64,000 nucleotides of DNA from Paraglaciecola sp. (GCA_009993955.1 JAACSL010000006.1:84631-148630), one strand, 5' to 3'. Positions 17,189 through 26,281 are shown, counted from the stretch's first letter. Numbers and translations: made by a program. Notes: generated from the letters alone by a model not told the origin.

Positions 17189-18534
17189 GCCACATCCTCC
17201 TGCTTGTAGGAGTCGGTGATTTCTAGGGCTAGTCGCTCAATACCGTTATCCCTCAGGCGCACATCCACGCTATCGGGGCTGACCACCACTTTCTCGACCA
17301 TCAATCGAATGATCCGAGCCTGCTCCTCTGTGAAAAGCTGATCCCACACTTTGTCGATCTGGTTGAGGGCTACTGCCACTTGAGCCTCATCCATGGCATC
17401 TTCCCGCTGGCCGGTGACGGCCGCGATTCGCTCTCTGACTGGTGGCGTTTGTAGCAGGCCACGAATCTGATCGACCACCACCGACTCAAGCTCGGCAGCC
17501 GGTATTCTCGGTAGGCCGGAAGCCCCTGAAAACTCCTTCGTATCCCGGGTGCTGATGTAATACCGGTACCGGCGCCCGCTTTTCTTCTTGGCCGAGGTCC
17601 AGCATGTCAGAGCGCGGCCATCCTCGCCGAAAATCATGCCCTTTAGTAAAAACGGGATTTTGCCTTTGGTGTAGTTACCACGCGTCCGGAAGTTAACAGC
17701 CAGGATGGAGTGCACATCGTCCCAGAGCTTTTTGTCGATAATCGGTTCGTGTTTACCGTCGTACCATTGGTCCTTGTGCCGAAGCTCACCAAGGTAGGTC
17801 CGGTTGTTTAACAGCTTGTATATCAGCCCTCGATCAATCGGCTTGCTTGGGCGATGACGACCGTCTTGCGTGGTCCACGACTTGCTCGTGACATTCTCCA
17901 ATCTGAGCTCTTTGTATAGAAGTGTGGTGGAGGCTATTTCAGTGAACCGCTTAAAGATGTGCTTGATGAGCTTGGCTTCCTGCGGATTGACCACCAGGCA
18001 GCGATCGACGACATCGTAGCCAAGCGGCGGAATGCCACCCATCCAGAGTCCTTTTTTCTTGCTGGCGGTAATTTTGTCGCGGATACGCTCGCCGGTGACT
18101 TCCCGTTCGAACTGAGCGAAGGATAGTAAGATATTCAGCATCAACCGGCCCATTGAATTGGTGGTATTGAACTGCTGAGTGACCGACACAAAAGAGGCGC
18201 CGTGGCGCTCAAACACTTCGATCATTTTGGAAAAATCCATCAGGCTGCGAGTCAGACGGTCAATCTTGTAGACCACCACGACGTCGATCCTGCCTTCCAT
18301 AATATCGGCCAGCAGGCGTTGCATCGCTGGCCGGTCCATATTGCCGCCGGAGTATGCCGGGTCGTCATAGTCGTTTTCGACAGGGATCCAGCCTTCAGCG
18401 CGTTGACTGGCGATATAGGCATGGCCAGCGTCTCTTTGGGCGTCAATGGAGTTGTATTCCTGGTCGAGCCCTTCATCGGTTGATTTACGTGTGTAGACGG
18501 CGCACCGCAGGCGCTTTTTGATTTCGGAACTCAT
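17185..18534 (-). CDS. Large serine recombinase (phage integrase type)
   Basis: The catalytic domain spans residues 1-150: YTRKSTDEGL holds the nucleophile Ser (about 17), followed by DDPAYSGGNMDRPAMQRLL and YKIDRLTRSLMDF with conserved arginines. A Recombinase domain follows (GYDVVDRCLVVNPQEAKLIK) and then a zinc-ribbon/C-terminal region without the full Cys set. Such enzymes integrate and excise DNA using short att sites. ATG 18534 follows GGGGAGAAAAGGCTG; an upstream in-frame extension of 24 residues lacks support. The start overlaps the DUF2924 stop (TGATG). The enzyme appears intact (449 residues). Confidence 0.93.
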   Translation of the reverse strand: MSSEIKKRLRCAVYTRKSTDEGLDQEYNSIDAQRDAGHAYIASQRAEGWIPVENDYDDPAYSGGNMDRPAMQRLLADIMEGRIDVVVVYKIDRLTRSLMDFSKMIEVFERHGASFVSVTQQFNTTNSMGRLMLNILLSFAQFEREVTGERIRDKITASKKKGLWMGGIPPLGYDVVDRCLVVNPQEAKLIKHIFKRFTEIASTTLLYKELRLENVTSKSWTTQDGRHRPSKPIDRGLIYKLLNNRTYLGELRHKDQWYDGKHEPIIDKKLWDDVHSILAVNFRTRGNYTKGKIPFLLKGMIFGEDGRALTCWTSAKKKSGRRYRYYISTRDTKEFSGASGLPRIPAAELESVVVDQIRGLLQTPPVRERIAAVTGQREDAMDEAQVAVALNQIDKVWDQLFTEEQARIIRLMVEKVVVSPDSVDVRLRDNGIERLALEITDSYKQEDVA

Positions 18535-19025
18535 CAGCCTTTTCTCCCCTTGGCTTTGCTCTTGTAGACTTCCTTGCGCAAGCCAAAGAACAGTGGACCG
18601 GACCATTGTGTGCCGGTAATTTCTCGGGCGATGACAGACAGGCTTTTATAGATACGGCCCTCAAACTCATACTGTCCGTCATGAGTGACGGTCACGCGAT
18701 ACTCTTCATCGCGGTAAAGCCGAGATAGCACTGTCCCAGGGATGGGCTGTGGATAGCGATCGCGTAACGGCTTCTTGCCCGTCTGCATGATGGCCGCAAT
18801 TCGGCGGTCGTTTTTATCAGCTTCGGTCTGGTGGGCACGCCTGAATTCTTGTTCTTGCAGCCGGTAAGCCAGCCTTCGTTCAAGAAAGGTTCGAATATGG
18901 GTAGGTGGTTCACTGCGATAGACTTTCCGCCACAGCGATTTAATCTCCTCGATATCCATATCAGGAAGTTGCGCGATTTGCGCAACGACCGATTTCGAGG
19001 GTTGAAAGATTACTTTTTTGCTCAT
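18534..19025 (-). CDS. DUF2924 protein
   Basis: The 163-residue protein matches the DUF2924 pattern: IEEIKSLWRKVYRSEPP, RRLAYRLQEQEF, PGTVLSRLYRDEEYRVTV, YEGFGRIYKSLS-type and IAREITGTQWSGPLFFGL. The family nearly always precedes a serine recombinase in prophages and was probably recruited for DNA binding. GGAGG lies four bases before the ATG, and the upstream gene overlaps it by an ATGA. Confidence 0.85.
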   Translation of the reverse strand: MSKKVIFQPSKSVVAQIAQLPDMDIEEIKSLWRKVYRSEPPTHIRTFLERRLAYRLQEQEFRRAHQTEADKNDRRIAAIMQTGKKPLRDRYPQPIPGTVLSRLYRDEEYRVTVTHDGQYEFEGRIYKSLSVIAREITGTQWSGPLFFGLRKEVYKSKAKGRKG

Positions 19026-19252
19026 TCTGCCTCCGATTGGTTGGTACTCTCAGCGTTTGCATGAACGCTTCGGTAGGCAGGTATAGCAAGTGAAATATCG
19101 CTATCTGAGTCCGAATCTGGCCGCAGTTTTTGGGCGGGCATTCGCAAGCGAATAATCCCTTCAGCCATGATATTAGCGACTTCCATAAGCCGCTTATCTT
19201 GTGTCATTCGCTCAGGCGATAATGAGTTCGTATTGTGCATTTTGGGTACCAC
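19022..19252 (-). CDS. Small hypothetical protein heading the recombinase operon
   Basis: This 76-residue protein has a basic/hydrophobic helix (RLMEVANIMAEGIIRL) and a Ser/Asp-rich stretch (DSDSDSDIS). It overlaps the DUF2924 gene by four bases, which supports its reality. Start GTG 19252 or ATG 19240; no clear ribosome site decides. The function is not recognised. Confidence 0.5.
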   Translation of the reverse strand: MVPKMHNTNSLSPERMTQDKRLMEVANIMAEGIIRLRMPAQKLRPDSDSDSDISLAIPAYRSVHANAESTNQSEAE

Positions 19253-19360
19253 TCTGACTGTTCAATTCACCGTTGAACATTGTCGATTCAGAGTGGCTGG
19301 CGATCCATGAGGGAGTTTCAGGCTACTTCGTGCGGCTGCGGGCAACAGCAAATACCGCTA

Positions 19361-20032
19361 TCAAATTATGATAGGAGATAGCTCGTCAGATACCGATTTT
19401 TTGAATTTATCCATTGTCTTTGCGTCAGTCATTATGGATGACATCTGCTCAAGATACGCCGCAATCCGGTCGGTAAGCTCAGGCTGAGTTATCAGTTTGT
19501 TGTAATCCTCAATAAGCGGTTCGAACCGCGCATAGCTCTTCTGTTGGAAAATTGCCTGGTACTCATCAACCATGTCACCCTTTGCCTCATGCCCAGTAAA
19601 CGGATCAATAATTTTCGGTAGGTAAACCATGTTCCAAGGCGCCGTGAACGTATAAACGTTTTTTGTTCGACCGAAGATATGAGAAATCTGATAATTGCGT
19701 ATTGCCTCGTGTTTGGCGCTTGGGCTTTTGGAGTACCCGGTCAGATCACGGATGATTTTGGTCGGGATGGTGTTGTTGGTTGGGTCAACGGCGACATGCT
19801 CGTTGCCAAACACTTCCTTGTAGAAGTTCTGAAACAGATGAGTCCCGTTTGAATTGCGGCCAAAGCCTCGAATATGCACTGGCTGGTTATTCTGGATTCT
19901 GTGTTTCAGCTTCTGCCACTCATGCTCAGCCTTTTCAAGCGGAGCATAGATCGTTTCACTCAGGCCAAATTCAAAGAACTGCTCCTTCGTGATAAGGCCT
20001 TGTGAAAAAAATCGCTGATAAGAATCTCTCAT
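19361..20032 (-). CDS. Hypothetical protein, possible HNH-like nuclease, in the repressor/ImmA operon
   Basis: The 223-residue protein carries a central stretch ISHIFGRTKNVYTFTAPWN followed by VYLPKIIDPFTGHEA, which has the H...N...H-like arrangement of some restriction-type HNH domains, but I cannot confirm a full metal site. The flanks are helical and charged. It starts four bases after the immA stop, so it is the third gene of an XRE-ImmA-hypothetical operon. Possible roles are phage immunity or exclusion; this is inference. Confidence 0.55.
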   Translation of the reverse strand: MRDSYQRFFSQGLITKEQFFEFGLSETIYAPLEKAEHEWQKLKHRIQNNQPVHIRGFGRNSNGTHLFQNFYKEVFGNEHVAVDPTNNTIPTKIIRDLTGYSKSPSAKHEAIRNYQISHIFGRTKNVYTFTAPWNMVYLPKIIDPFTGHEAKGDMVDEYQAIFQQKSYARFEPLIEDYNKLITQPELTDRIAAYLEQMSSIMTDAKTMDKFKKSVSDELSPIII

Positions 20033-20036
20033 AATC

Positions 20037-20963
20037 TCAGTACGGCTTCTGCCCGTTGTTAATAAAGTTCGAATAGGTGTCGGTCAGGAGTTCAGCATAT
20101 TCATCAAAGTCATCCGGATCTTGGTAGCCACCAATATCATCCAGCAGCAGAACGGTCAGTGTTTTGCCGTATTCTTCCGAGTAGATGCTGTGCTCGACCA
20201 CTTCTTCATCGAACCAGATTCCGGCTTTGTGCCGCACACCATCCCGCGCATGAAATGAAAACTGTTCCTGGGCAGCCAGCGAAAGCTCAGGCACTTCGTT
20301 GAAACCTTGGCGGGTAGCGAAGTAGCGGCCAGACCGAAACGCTTTGTCGCTGGATTTCGCCCAGTGCATGCAGCCTTCCTCGGACAATACGGTCACGGCG
20401 CGACGCTTGGTAAAGTCGAGCCATTTCAACACGGCAGCAGTCAGCGAGACGCCATAGCGGTCGGCGCAGTGACTCATCAGATCAAAACTGAAGGCCTGGC
20501 TATCGGCCTGCGCTCGAAAATCATGGTTAGGCATAAGGAGGTTGGCGGCAAAGGCGTTGGCCTCTACTTCTATGATCTTCTGGCCCTGATCTTCATCGCG
20601 CATGTCCTGCTCGCCACACTCAAAACGATCACCGACCAGAGACTTGCGGTGGACCAAGTAATGGCCGAGTTCGTGAGCCAGGGTGAAATTCACCCGGCCG
20701 ACGTGGGTGATGCTGTCATTGAAGAGAATTGCCCACTGGTCCTGATTGGGATGACGAACCAAAGCACCGTCGATGCTCGAAAAAGTATTACCCTGAACGG
20801 CAGTGATAGGGTCAGGGTTGAAAGATGGCGTCAGGTCCAGTGCCACGGCTTTGACATCGACCGGATAGCGGTCAGTGCCGCTCCGGACCAGATCAAGTAG
20901 TTTGGTTATTCTGTTGGATTCCTTAAGTGGGCTTAGCTTCTCGGTCAAGATTTCTTGCTCCAC
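20037..20963 (-). CDS. ImmA/IrrE-family metallopeptidase
   Basis: The zinc motif AHELGHYLVHR (HExxH) lies near residue 95 with a downstream acidic ligand region (VEANAFAANLLMP near residue 135), as in ImmA of ICEBs1 and IrrE. ImmA enzymes cleave the adjacent XRE repressor to trigger lytic or excision genes. Start GTG 20963 overlaps the repressor gene by 19 bases. The C-terminal 130 residues (FHARDGVRHKAGIWFDEEVV and onward) are an extra domain of unknown role. Confidence 0.88.
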   Translation of the reverse strand: MEQEILTEKLSPLKESNRITKLLDLVRSGTDRYPVDVKAVALDLTPSFNPDPITAVQGNTFSSIDGALVRHPNQDQWAILFNDSITHVGRVNFTLAHELGHYLVHRKSLVGDRFECGEQDMRDEDQGQKIIEVEANAFAANLLMPNHDFRAQADSQAFSFDLMSHCADRYGVSLTAAVLKWLDFTKRRAVTVLSEEGCMHWAKSSDKAFRSGRYFATRQGFNEVPELSLAAQEQFSFHARDGVRHKAGIWFDEEVVEHSIYSEEYGKTLTVLLLDDIGGYQDPDDFDEYAELLTDTYSNFINNGQKPY

Positions 20964-21268
20964 ATATCTATCATGTCGAGGATCTTCTCCTGATCCCCCT
21001 TATTCAGCTGACCCAGCTTGCGAAAAAACACTTCTTGGGTCAGTCCTTCGCTGACTTCCGTCTGCTCGTTGTCCAATAAATAGTCAGTGGTGACGTCCAG
21101 CGCCTTGGCGATGGCGGCTAATTTTTCGGCAGATGGGCGCTTCACTCCCTTGTTTTCCAGCTCCCAGATGTAGCTCTTGCCGGACCCAATAATCTCTGCA
21201 AGTTGTTCTAATGTAAGGCCTTTTTCCTTGCGGAGCTCTTTGATTTTGGCCCCTAACAGATTGGCCAT
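20945..21268 (-). CDS. XRE-family phage repressor
   Basis: The HTH occupies residues 5-60 (GAKIKELRKEKGLTLEQLAE, then GSGKSYIWELENKGVKRP and AEKLAAIAKALDVTTDYLL). ATG 21268 has AAGGAG at the right spacing; 15 extra upstream codons lack a ribosome site. It is divergent from the early genes at 21434 and probably represses them through the intervening operator. ImmA downstream is the expected antagonist. Confidence 0.9.
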   Translation of the reverse strand: MANLLGAKIKELRKEKGLTLEQLAEIIGSGKSYIWELENKGVKRPSAEKLAAIAKALDVTTDYLLDNEQTEVSEGLTQEVFFRKLGQLNKGDQEKILDMIDMWSKKS

Positions 21269-21433
21269 TGTGGTCTCCTTGGTGGTTGGGTTTAAAAAGT
21301 TCATTATAGACATACATTTTTTACTTGAAAATGATTATATCCGCCCTTATCTTTGAAGTTCGCTATCTTGAACTTTCTGTATGTTGATACCGATAGTTTG
21401 CCGTTTACTATCACTTGATGAGGATTTGAGCCT
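21269..21433. promoter_or_regulatory. Divergent promoter/operator region of the prophage switch
   Basis: The 165-bp AT-rich gap separates the repressor from the early genes. A perfect palindrome AAGTTC-N8-GAACTT lies at 21356-21375 and is a good candidate repressor site. TGAGGATTTG upstream of ATG 21434 may be its ribosome site. Individual -10/-35 elements cannot be assigned with confidence. Confidence 0.55.
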
Positions 21434-22609
21434 ATGCCAATCGTTCGTAACTTTATCCGCCACTCTTCACCCCAGGGTCTGGAGGAGTATTTCACCACCA
21501 AAAATATCGCAGTCTTGGGCGTAGATTGGTCTTTGGACCAGGCTACCGTCGCCGGCAATGTGATCCAACTGATTGACCATCTGCCGCCCGAGGATCAAGC
21601 CAGGCTGCGGGTGGATGCTGAGCGGATTAATCACATGGCGGACGAAGTTGGCCAGGCCGCCTTACTGAGTGTTGTGACAAATCCGACACAACTGAGTCTT
21701 ATGCCATCGGCACTGGAACGCAGTCGATGGGTGTATCTGCATCAGCCGGACAAGTTCCGACATGCCGAGGATATTCGGTACGCAGACCAATACCGGCATG
21801 GTCGCAATTGGAGCGGCTATCAGCTCCCACCATCACTGCCGCTGCATACCGATCCGGTGTCGTTGGATACCTTCAAAGAAAAAATGAAGTCGCTATTTGG
21901 CTTGGGCGACAAGGTCAAAATTGAGCTGTTTGACCGGACACTACCGGATGACGACGGGAACGATGTCGATGTGGTGCAGGTAATGATCTATCAGGAAGGT
22001 CTGCCAGATGCTTACCTGGAGTTTGAAGGTGATGAGAACATTGTTTCCCGTATTCGCCGACCAGTCTCCGAGCATGCCATTACCTATTCGCCGGATACCG
22101 GAACGGTGGAGATTGTCGCGGCCAAACGTGAACGTCGCGAGGTCATTGCCAAGGCATTCACGGAGGACTTACTCAAGCAGACAGTGGAGGCGGATAAGGT
22201 ACCACTGCGCCAATTTTGCCTTGATCCGCTGTTGAATGGGCAGGCACTAGACTGGGACACCGACGACTGCATTGACTCAGTTCAGCTGGTGATGATGAAA
22301 CTGAAGGATCTGGCCGGCGATGGGCGTATCCAGATTGAAGTGCCCGCCAAAAACGAGACGGATTTTCATGACTACTGCCGAGAGCATTTCAGCGATTTTA
22401 ACCCGCTAATATCCAATGCCTTCGTGCCAATCCAGGCGATCATCAGCATCCGCTTTCAACCGGAGGAAGGCTCAAATCGCAAAAAGGTCCTGCCAGTAAA
22501 GATTTCTTTGCCCAATGGCTGTGATCTGCGCAGCCGCACAGAACGTGAGCGATTAATCGGTGAAAAATACCTGAAGCGTTGGGGTTTGGTGCGGGAAATT
22601 AATCCATGA
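21434..22609 (+). CDS. Unknown phage early protein A
   Basis: This 391-residue protein matches no family I recognise. The N-terminal third has FTTKNIAVLGVDWSLDQATV and a helical acidic region; the middle has alternating strands (VDVVQVMIYQEGLPDAYLEF) and the C-terminal part a basic SLPNGCDLRSRTERERLIGE segment. It is the first gene on the side opposite the repressor and overlaps the next gene by four bases, so the two form a coupled pair. Confidence 0.6.
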   Translation: MPIVRNFIRHSSPQGLEEYFTTKNIAVLGVDWSLDQATVAGNVIQLIDHLPPEDQARLRVDAERINHMADEVGQAALLSVVTNPTQLSLMPSALERSRWVYLHQPDKFRHAEDIRYADQYRHGRNWSGYQLPPSLPLHTDPVSLDTFKEKMKSLFGLGDKVKIELFDRTLPDDDGNDVDVVQVMIYQEGLPDAYLEFEGDENIVSRIRRPVSEHAITYSPDTGTVEIVAAKRERREVIAKAFTEDLLKQTVEADKVPLRQFCLDPLLNGQALDWDTDDCIDSVQLVMMKLKDLAGDGRIQIEVPAKNETDFHDYCREHFSDFNPLISNAFVPIQAIISIRFQPEEGSNRKKVLPVKISLPNGCDLRSRTERERLIGEKYLKRWGLVREINP

Positions 22610-23550
22610 TTTCGTCTTCGCCTAAGATCAGCAGGAGCGCACTCGCGCTTCTGTTTGATTTGCTGAGCACACCAAAGATGGAACTCTCTGCAGAGCAATT
22701 TAATGCTCGGGAGGAATACCGTGAGCTGCTGGCCGCACGATTGCTAACGCCAGTCAGCTCAACGCCAACGTCGGTATGCATCGATGGCCGTGACCACGAT
22801 ATCCTCCCAAATGCCACCGGCCCGGGTTTTGGATATTTCTCCACCGGCGCCGGGTGGGTGAGCGTGCCAATAGAAGCGCTACAACGCTATCGGGCTGACC
22901 CTTTGCGGGTGTTTGCTGTTTTACGGCAATGGCTGGACATATCCGATCGGTCGGCGATAGCTGTCTTGCAGCACGATGCGATTTGGGACTTGGGGGATAC
23001 TTGGGTGGGGAAACGGAAACTGGCCGTTTTGTTCCTGCGCAGAGCCCATATTCCCAAATCAGTTCAACAGCTCCAGCAGACGCTCAAGGTATTTCCCAGA
23101 CGAAAGTCTGCCATGGTGTTGACTGATGTGCCGATAAACACCCTCGGACCAGATCTTCTGGGTGAGCCACTCAGCATTGATCTCATGGGCTTGATTCCAC
23201 CGGGTGAGGAGATGGTTGGCGCGATTGACAAGGATTTGATTGCTGACCTGCTTGGACTGGGTATTCCTAAACGAAACCAGACCGGTCCGGTGTATTGCAC
23301 GGAGGATGGCGGCGAACTGGTGGTGAATGGAGTTACCTACAGGTTCAATGGATTGATACATCGCTCAATCGTGCGCCAGCTCTATGAGGCATGGGACGGA
23401 GGTGAACCTCGGGTGAGAAAAGAGGTGTTGCTGGAAACGGCAGAGTCCAAGTCGAACACAATAAGCCAAGCGTTCAGCGGCTGTAAAACCGATTGGCGCA
23501 AGGTAATTGACTACGGTGATGGCTGCGGCTGGCTCATCGTCAACGATTAA
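22606..23550 (+). CDS. Unknown phage early protein B
   Basis: This 314-residue protein is coupled to protein A by an ATGA overlap and followed by a strong terminator, so the pair is a self-contained unit. The C-terminal 60 residues (SIVRQLYEAWDGGEPRVRKE, then SNTISQAFSGCKTDWRKVID) look like a helix-turn-helix or winged-helix segment. The N-terminal part is a mix of helices and strands with no visible catalytic motif. Function unknown. Confidence 0.6.
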   Translation: MISSSPKISRSALALLFDLLSTPKMELSAEQFNAREEYRELLAARLLTPVSSTPTSVCIDGRDHDILPNATGPGFGYFSTGAGWVSVPIEALQRYRADPLRVFAVLRQWLDISDRSAIAVLQHDAIWDLGDTWVGKRKLAVLFLRRAHIPKSVQQLQQTLKVFPRRKSAMVLTDVPINTLGPDLLGEPLSIDLMGLIPPGEEMVGAIDKDLIADLLGLGIPKRNQTGPVYCTEDGGELVVNGVTYRFNGLIHRSIVRQLYEAWDGGEPRVRKEVLLETAESKSNTISQAFSGCKTDWRKVIDYGDGCGWLIVND

Positions 23551-23566
23551 ATCTGTCGTTGCTTGC

Positions 23567-23602
23567 AAAAGGCTGGTGTCATTCGTGGCACCGGCCTTTT
23601 TT
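23567..23602 (+). terminator. Rho-independent terminator after the early pair
   Basis: The stem GGCTGGTGTC/GGCACCGGCC (10 bp with two G-U pairs) has loop ATTCGT and is followed by six T residues, preceded by AAAA. It separates the early pair from the replication module. Confidence 0.85.
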
Positions 23603-23753
23603 GCTTTCAGATCGCCGCTTTTATCCCGCAGCCAAAAATATTCCGAGAAATTAATCCTTCCTAACCTCCGGCCTAACTTCCGCCTAAACGGCTCCTAACC
23701 GGCCGAATCACATCATTACACCACGTTTCCGCAACAACCCTAAGGAGCAAAAC

Positions 23754-23963
23754 GTGAGTGTAAACCATATGAATCAACGGCAATTAGCCAACCGCTGGGG
23801 CGTGAGTGAAGCCTGTCTGGAACGCTGGCGTTCCGAAGGTATCGGCCCTGTTTTTCTAAAACTGCGTGGCCGGGTGATGTACCGCCTGGAAGACGTCGAA
23901 GCCTATGAAGCGTCTTGCCTGCGCAAGAGCACTTCAGAGCGTGTGTCCGGAGGTGCGGCATGA
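23754..23963 (+). CDS. AlpA-like helix-turn-helix regulator of the replication module
   Basis: The 69-residue protein has NQRQLANRWGVSEACLERWR as its HTH and a tail different from that of its near twin at 10466-10678. GTG 23754 is chosen because TAAGGAG lies at 23741-23747 with optimal spacing. The stop overlaps the next gene in ATGA. It heads the replication operon and may control it or act as an excisionase. Confidence 0.8.
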   Translation: MSVNHMNQRQLANRWGVSEACLERWRSEGIGPVFLKLRGRVMYRLEDVEAYEASCLRKSTSERVSGGAA

Positions 23964-24427
23964 GCCTATCCCTCGAACACGCTCAGCTGATGAGCATTGG
24001 CGATCTGGCTTCGGCCACTGCCGCTGACCTGCAGCAAGTGCAAGCCGAAGCCTCGGAATTGCTGCGCAAATCGAAAGCGCTGAAGGACTGGATCGATGGT
24101 GCTGTCGCGCTCAAGTACGAGCAGCGAGCACAAGCGATCCGTCTGGAGCAAGGCAAGGACACCGGCAAAGTGCACTTCATGGATGACGGCATCCGAGTCA
24201 CTTCTGAGCTTTCCAAACGACCTGAATGGGATCAGCAAAAGCTCGCTGATATCGCCAAGCGAATCGCTGAGGCGGGCGACGATCCAGCTGAGTTCATTGA
24301 CGTTGCCTACAAGGTTTCCGAGCGCAAATACACCGCTTGGCCTGAGTCACTGCGCGCCGCTTTCGAGCCGGCCAGAACTCTGAAAACCGGCAAGCCCACT
24401 TTCCATCTTGAAACGGTTAAGGAGTAA
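23960..24427 (+). CDS. Hypothetical phage protein (replication module)
   Basis: The 155-residue, mostly helical and charged protein has LLRKSKALKDWIDGAVALKY and a KWxSELSKRPEWDQQKLADI-like segment. It is coupled to the AlpA-like gene by a four-base overlap. Not recognised beyond being a conserved-looking small phage protein. Confidence 0.55.
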   Translation: MSLSLEHAQLMSIGDLASATAADLQQVQAEASELLRKSKALKDWIDGAVALKYEQRAQAIRLEQGKDTGKVHFMDDGIRVTSELSKRPEWDQQKLADIAKRIAEAGDDPAEFIDVAYKVSERKYTAWPESLRAAFEPARTLKTGKPTFHLETVKE

Positions 24428-24432
24428 CGACC

Positions 24433-24744
24433 ATGACCATTTTTACCAAAGAAACTGACTTTCTGAACGCGCTGCGAAAGAGCAGCTATTCCATGGAAAA
24501 GCTGCCAGACGAAATCACGATACCAGCTCTGCGTGATGGCGATGAGGCTGAGTGCAAGCCCTTGTTGCTGGCCACGGTCGATGACGTCGCTTTTGCCCAG
24601 CAAGGGCTTAATAAAGAAATGAGCCGGATGGTGGAAAAGATGGATGCTTTGCGCCGCCTGCATGACATGGCTCGTGGTCTTGGCGCCAAGGGATCTGATT
24701 ATTCGCTGGAATTTGTCCGTGAGCATGGGGAGGTGAAGCCATGA
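24433..24744 (+). CDS. Hypothetical phage protein (replication module)
   Basis: A 103-residue, helical, acidic protein with DEITIPALRDGDEAECKPLL. Five bases follow the previous stop, and it overlaps the ATPase gene by four bases. No motif seen. Confidence 0.5.
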   Translation: MTIFTKETDFLNALRKSSYSMEKLPDEITIPALRDGDEAECKPLLLATVDDVAFAQQGLNKEMSRMVEKMDALRRLHDMARGLGAKGSDYSLEFVREHGEVKP

Positions 24745-25697
24745 GTTTCCCCATCATCACAGCCGATCAACGATTGGCTGAAAAGCGCGGCATCAAAGGC
24801 TGCATCCTCGGGCCATCCGGTATCGGTAAGACCAGCTTGCTCTGGTCTGTGGATGCTGACTCCACATTGTTCTTTGACCTGGAAGCGGGCGACCTGGCCG
24901 TCGAAGGCTGGCTTGGCGATGCCATTCGGCCTCGCACCTGGCAGGAGTGTCGTGACTTTGCCGTGTACATCGGTGGACCGAATCCGGCCCTGCGCGAAGA
25001 CCAGCCCTACAGTCAGGCGCACTTTGACGCGGTATGCGCGAAGTTTGGCGATCCCGCCAGCCTCGACAAGTACGACACGGTGTTTGTCGATTCCATCACC
25101 GTTGCCGGCCGCTTGTGTTTGCAGTGGTGCAAAGGTCAGCCGCAGGCATTCAGTGATCGCACCGGAAAACCGGATACACGCGGTGCATACGGCCTGCATG
25201 GTCAAGAAATGATTGCTTGGCTGACGCACCTTCAGCACACCCGCAACAAAAACATCTGGTTCGTCGGCATTCTCGACGAAAAAGTCGATGACTTTAATCG
25301 CAAGGTTTTCACGCCGCAGATCGATGGTTCCAAAACCGCGCTTGAGCTGCCCGGCATCGTTGATCAGGTCATCACCCTAGCGGAAATCAAAAGCGAGGAC
25401 GGCGGCAGTTACCGCGCCTTCATCAACCACACGCTCAATCCCTTTGGCTATCCCGCCAAGGACCGCAGTGGCCGCTTGGATCTGATTGAGGAGCCGCACC
25501 TCGGCAAGCTGATGGCAAAGATTCGTGGGCCAGTGAAGCCCGCTGCCGATCGCCTGAGCTTTGGTGGCCCCGACCACACCACGGTGTTGCACGCCACCAA
25601 TAACCTGAACAACGAATCCCTAGTTACTGAAGCTCGCTCTTCTGCATCCATGCAGCCGCGAGATACCGATCATCCTGATCATAAAGGAGCCAAATAA
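24741..25697 (+). CDS. Phage P-loop ATPase (AAA_24-like nucleotide-binding protein)
   Basis: A Walker A motif GPSGIGKTSLLW lies at about residues 23-34, then FFDLEAGDLAVEGW and a Walker B-like DTVFVDSITVAG near residue 113. These features are typical of phage AAA_24/RecA-like ATPases found next to a single-strand binding protein. It likely acts in recombination or replication. Length is 318 residues. It overlaps the next gene (TAATGA). Confidence 0.8.
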   Translation: MSFPIITADQRLAEKRGIKGCILGPSGIGKTSLLWSVDADSTLFFDLEAGDLAVEGWLGDAIRPRTWQECRDFAVYIGGPNPALREDQPYSQAHFDAVCAKFGDPASLDKYDTVFVDSITVAGRLCLQWCKGQPQAFSDRTGKPDTRGAYGLHGQEMIAWLTHLQHTRNKNIWFVGILDEKVDDFNRKVFTPQIDGSKTALELPGIVDQVITLAEIKSEDGGSYRAFINHTLNPFGYPAKDRSGRLDLIEEPHLGKLMAKIRGPVKPAADRLSFGGPDHTTVLHATNNLNNESLVTEARSSASMQPRDTDHPDHKGAK

Positions 25698-26281
25698 TGA
25701 ACACTTGGAATGATTTCAACTCAGCCGACGATCAGAACAGCTTTAACCTGATCCCGAAAGGCACATTAGTCAAAGTCCGTATGACCATTCGCCCCGGTGG
25801 CTATGACGATGCCTCGCAAGGCTGGACCGGTGGTTACGCCACCCAAAGCAACACCACAGGATCGATTTACCTCAATTGCGAATTCGTGGTTCTTGATGGC
25901 CCTTACGCGAAGCGCAAGATGTGGAGCCTGATTGGTCTGCACAGTCCGAAAGGTCCTGAATGGGCGAACATGGGCCGCGCATTTATCAAAGGCATTTTGA
26001 ATTCGGCTCGAGGACTGCACCCTCAGGACAACACACCCCAGGCACAACAGGCGCGTCGCATTCAGGGCTTTGCTGATCTGGATGGCATTGAGTTTGTTGC
26101 TAAAGTGGACATGGAGAAGGATCAAAACGGCGACGATAAAAACGTCGTCAAGACCGCCATTACCCCGGACAGCAAAGACTATGCGGCGGTAATGGGATGC
26201 GTCACTTCGCAACCCACCGCACCCGCATCCAAGCCTGCCACTACCGCCGCACCTTCCGGCCGGCCCAGCTGGGCACAATAA
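25697..26281 (+). CDS. Single-stranded-DNA-binding-like phage protein (DUF669-like)
   Basis: The 194-residue protein has a beta-rich N-terminal region (FNLIPKGTLVKVRMTIRPGG, SIYLNCEFVVLDGPYAKRKM) and a low-complexity Pro/Ala/Thr tail, as in phage SSB-like DUF669 proteins. It sits between an AAA_24-like ATPase and a helicase, the usual recombination/replication setting. Confidence 0.6.
   Translation: MNTWNDFNSADDQNSFNLIPKGTLVKVRMTIRPGGYDDASQGWTGGYATQSNTTGSIYLNCEFVVLDGPYAKRKMWSLIGLHSPKGPEWANMGRAFIKGILNSARGLHPQDNTPQAQQARRIQGFADLDGIEFVAKVDMEKDQNGDDKNVVKTAITPDSKDYAAVMGCVTSQPTAPASKPATTAAPSGRPSWAQ

Noticed and set aside
16667..17209. 180-codon plus-strand ORF
   Set aside because: Shadow of the minus-strand ParB-like gene, whose overlap with the recombinase supports the minus strand.
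17185..18606. Longer recombinase start at 18606
   Set aside because: The extra 24 residues overlap the DUF2924 gene and lack a ribosome site; ATG 18534 has a good one.
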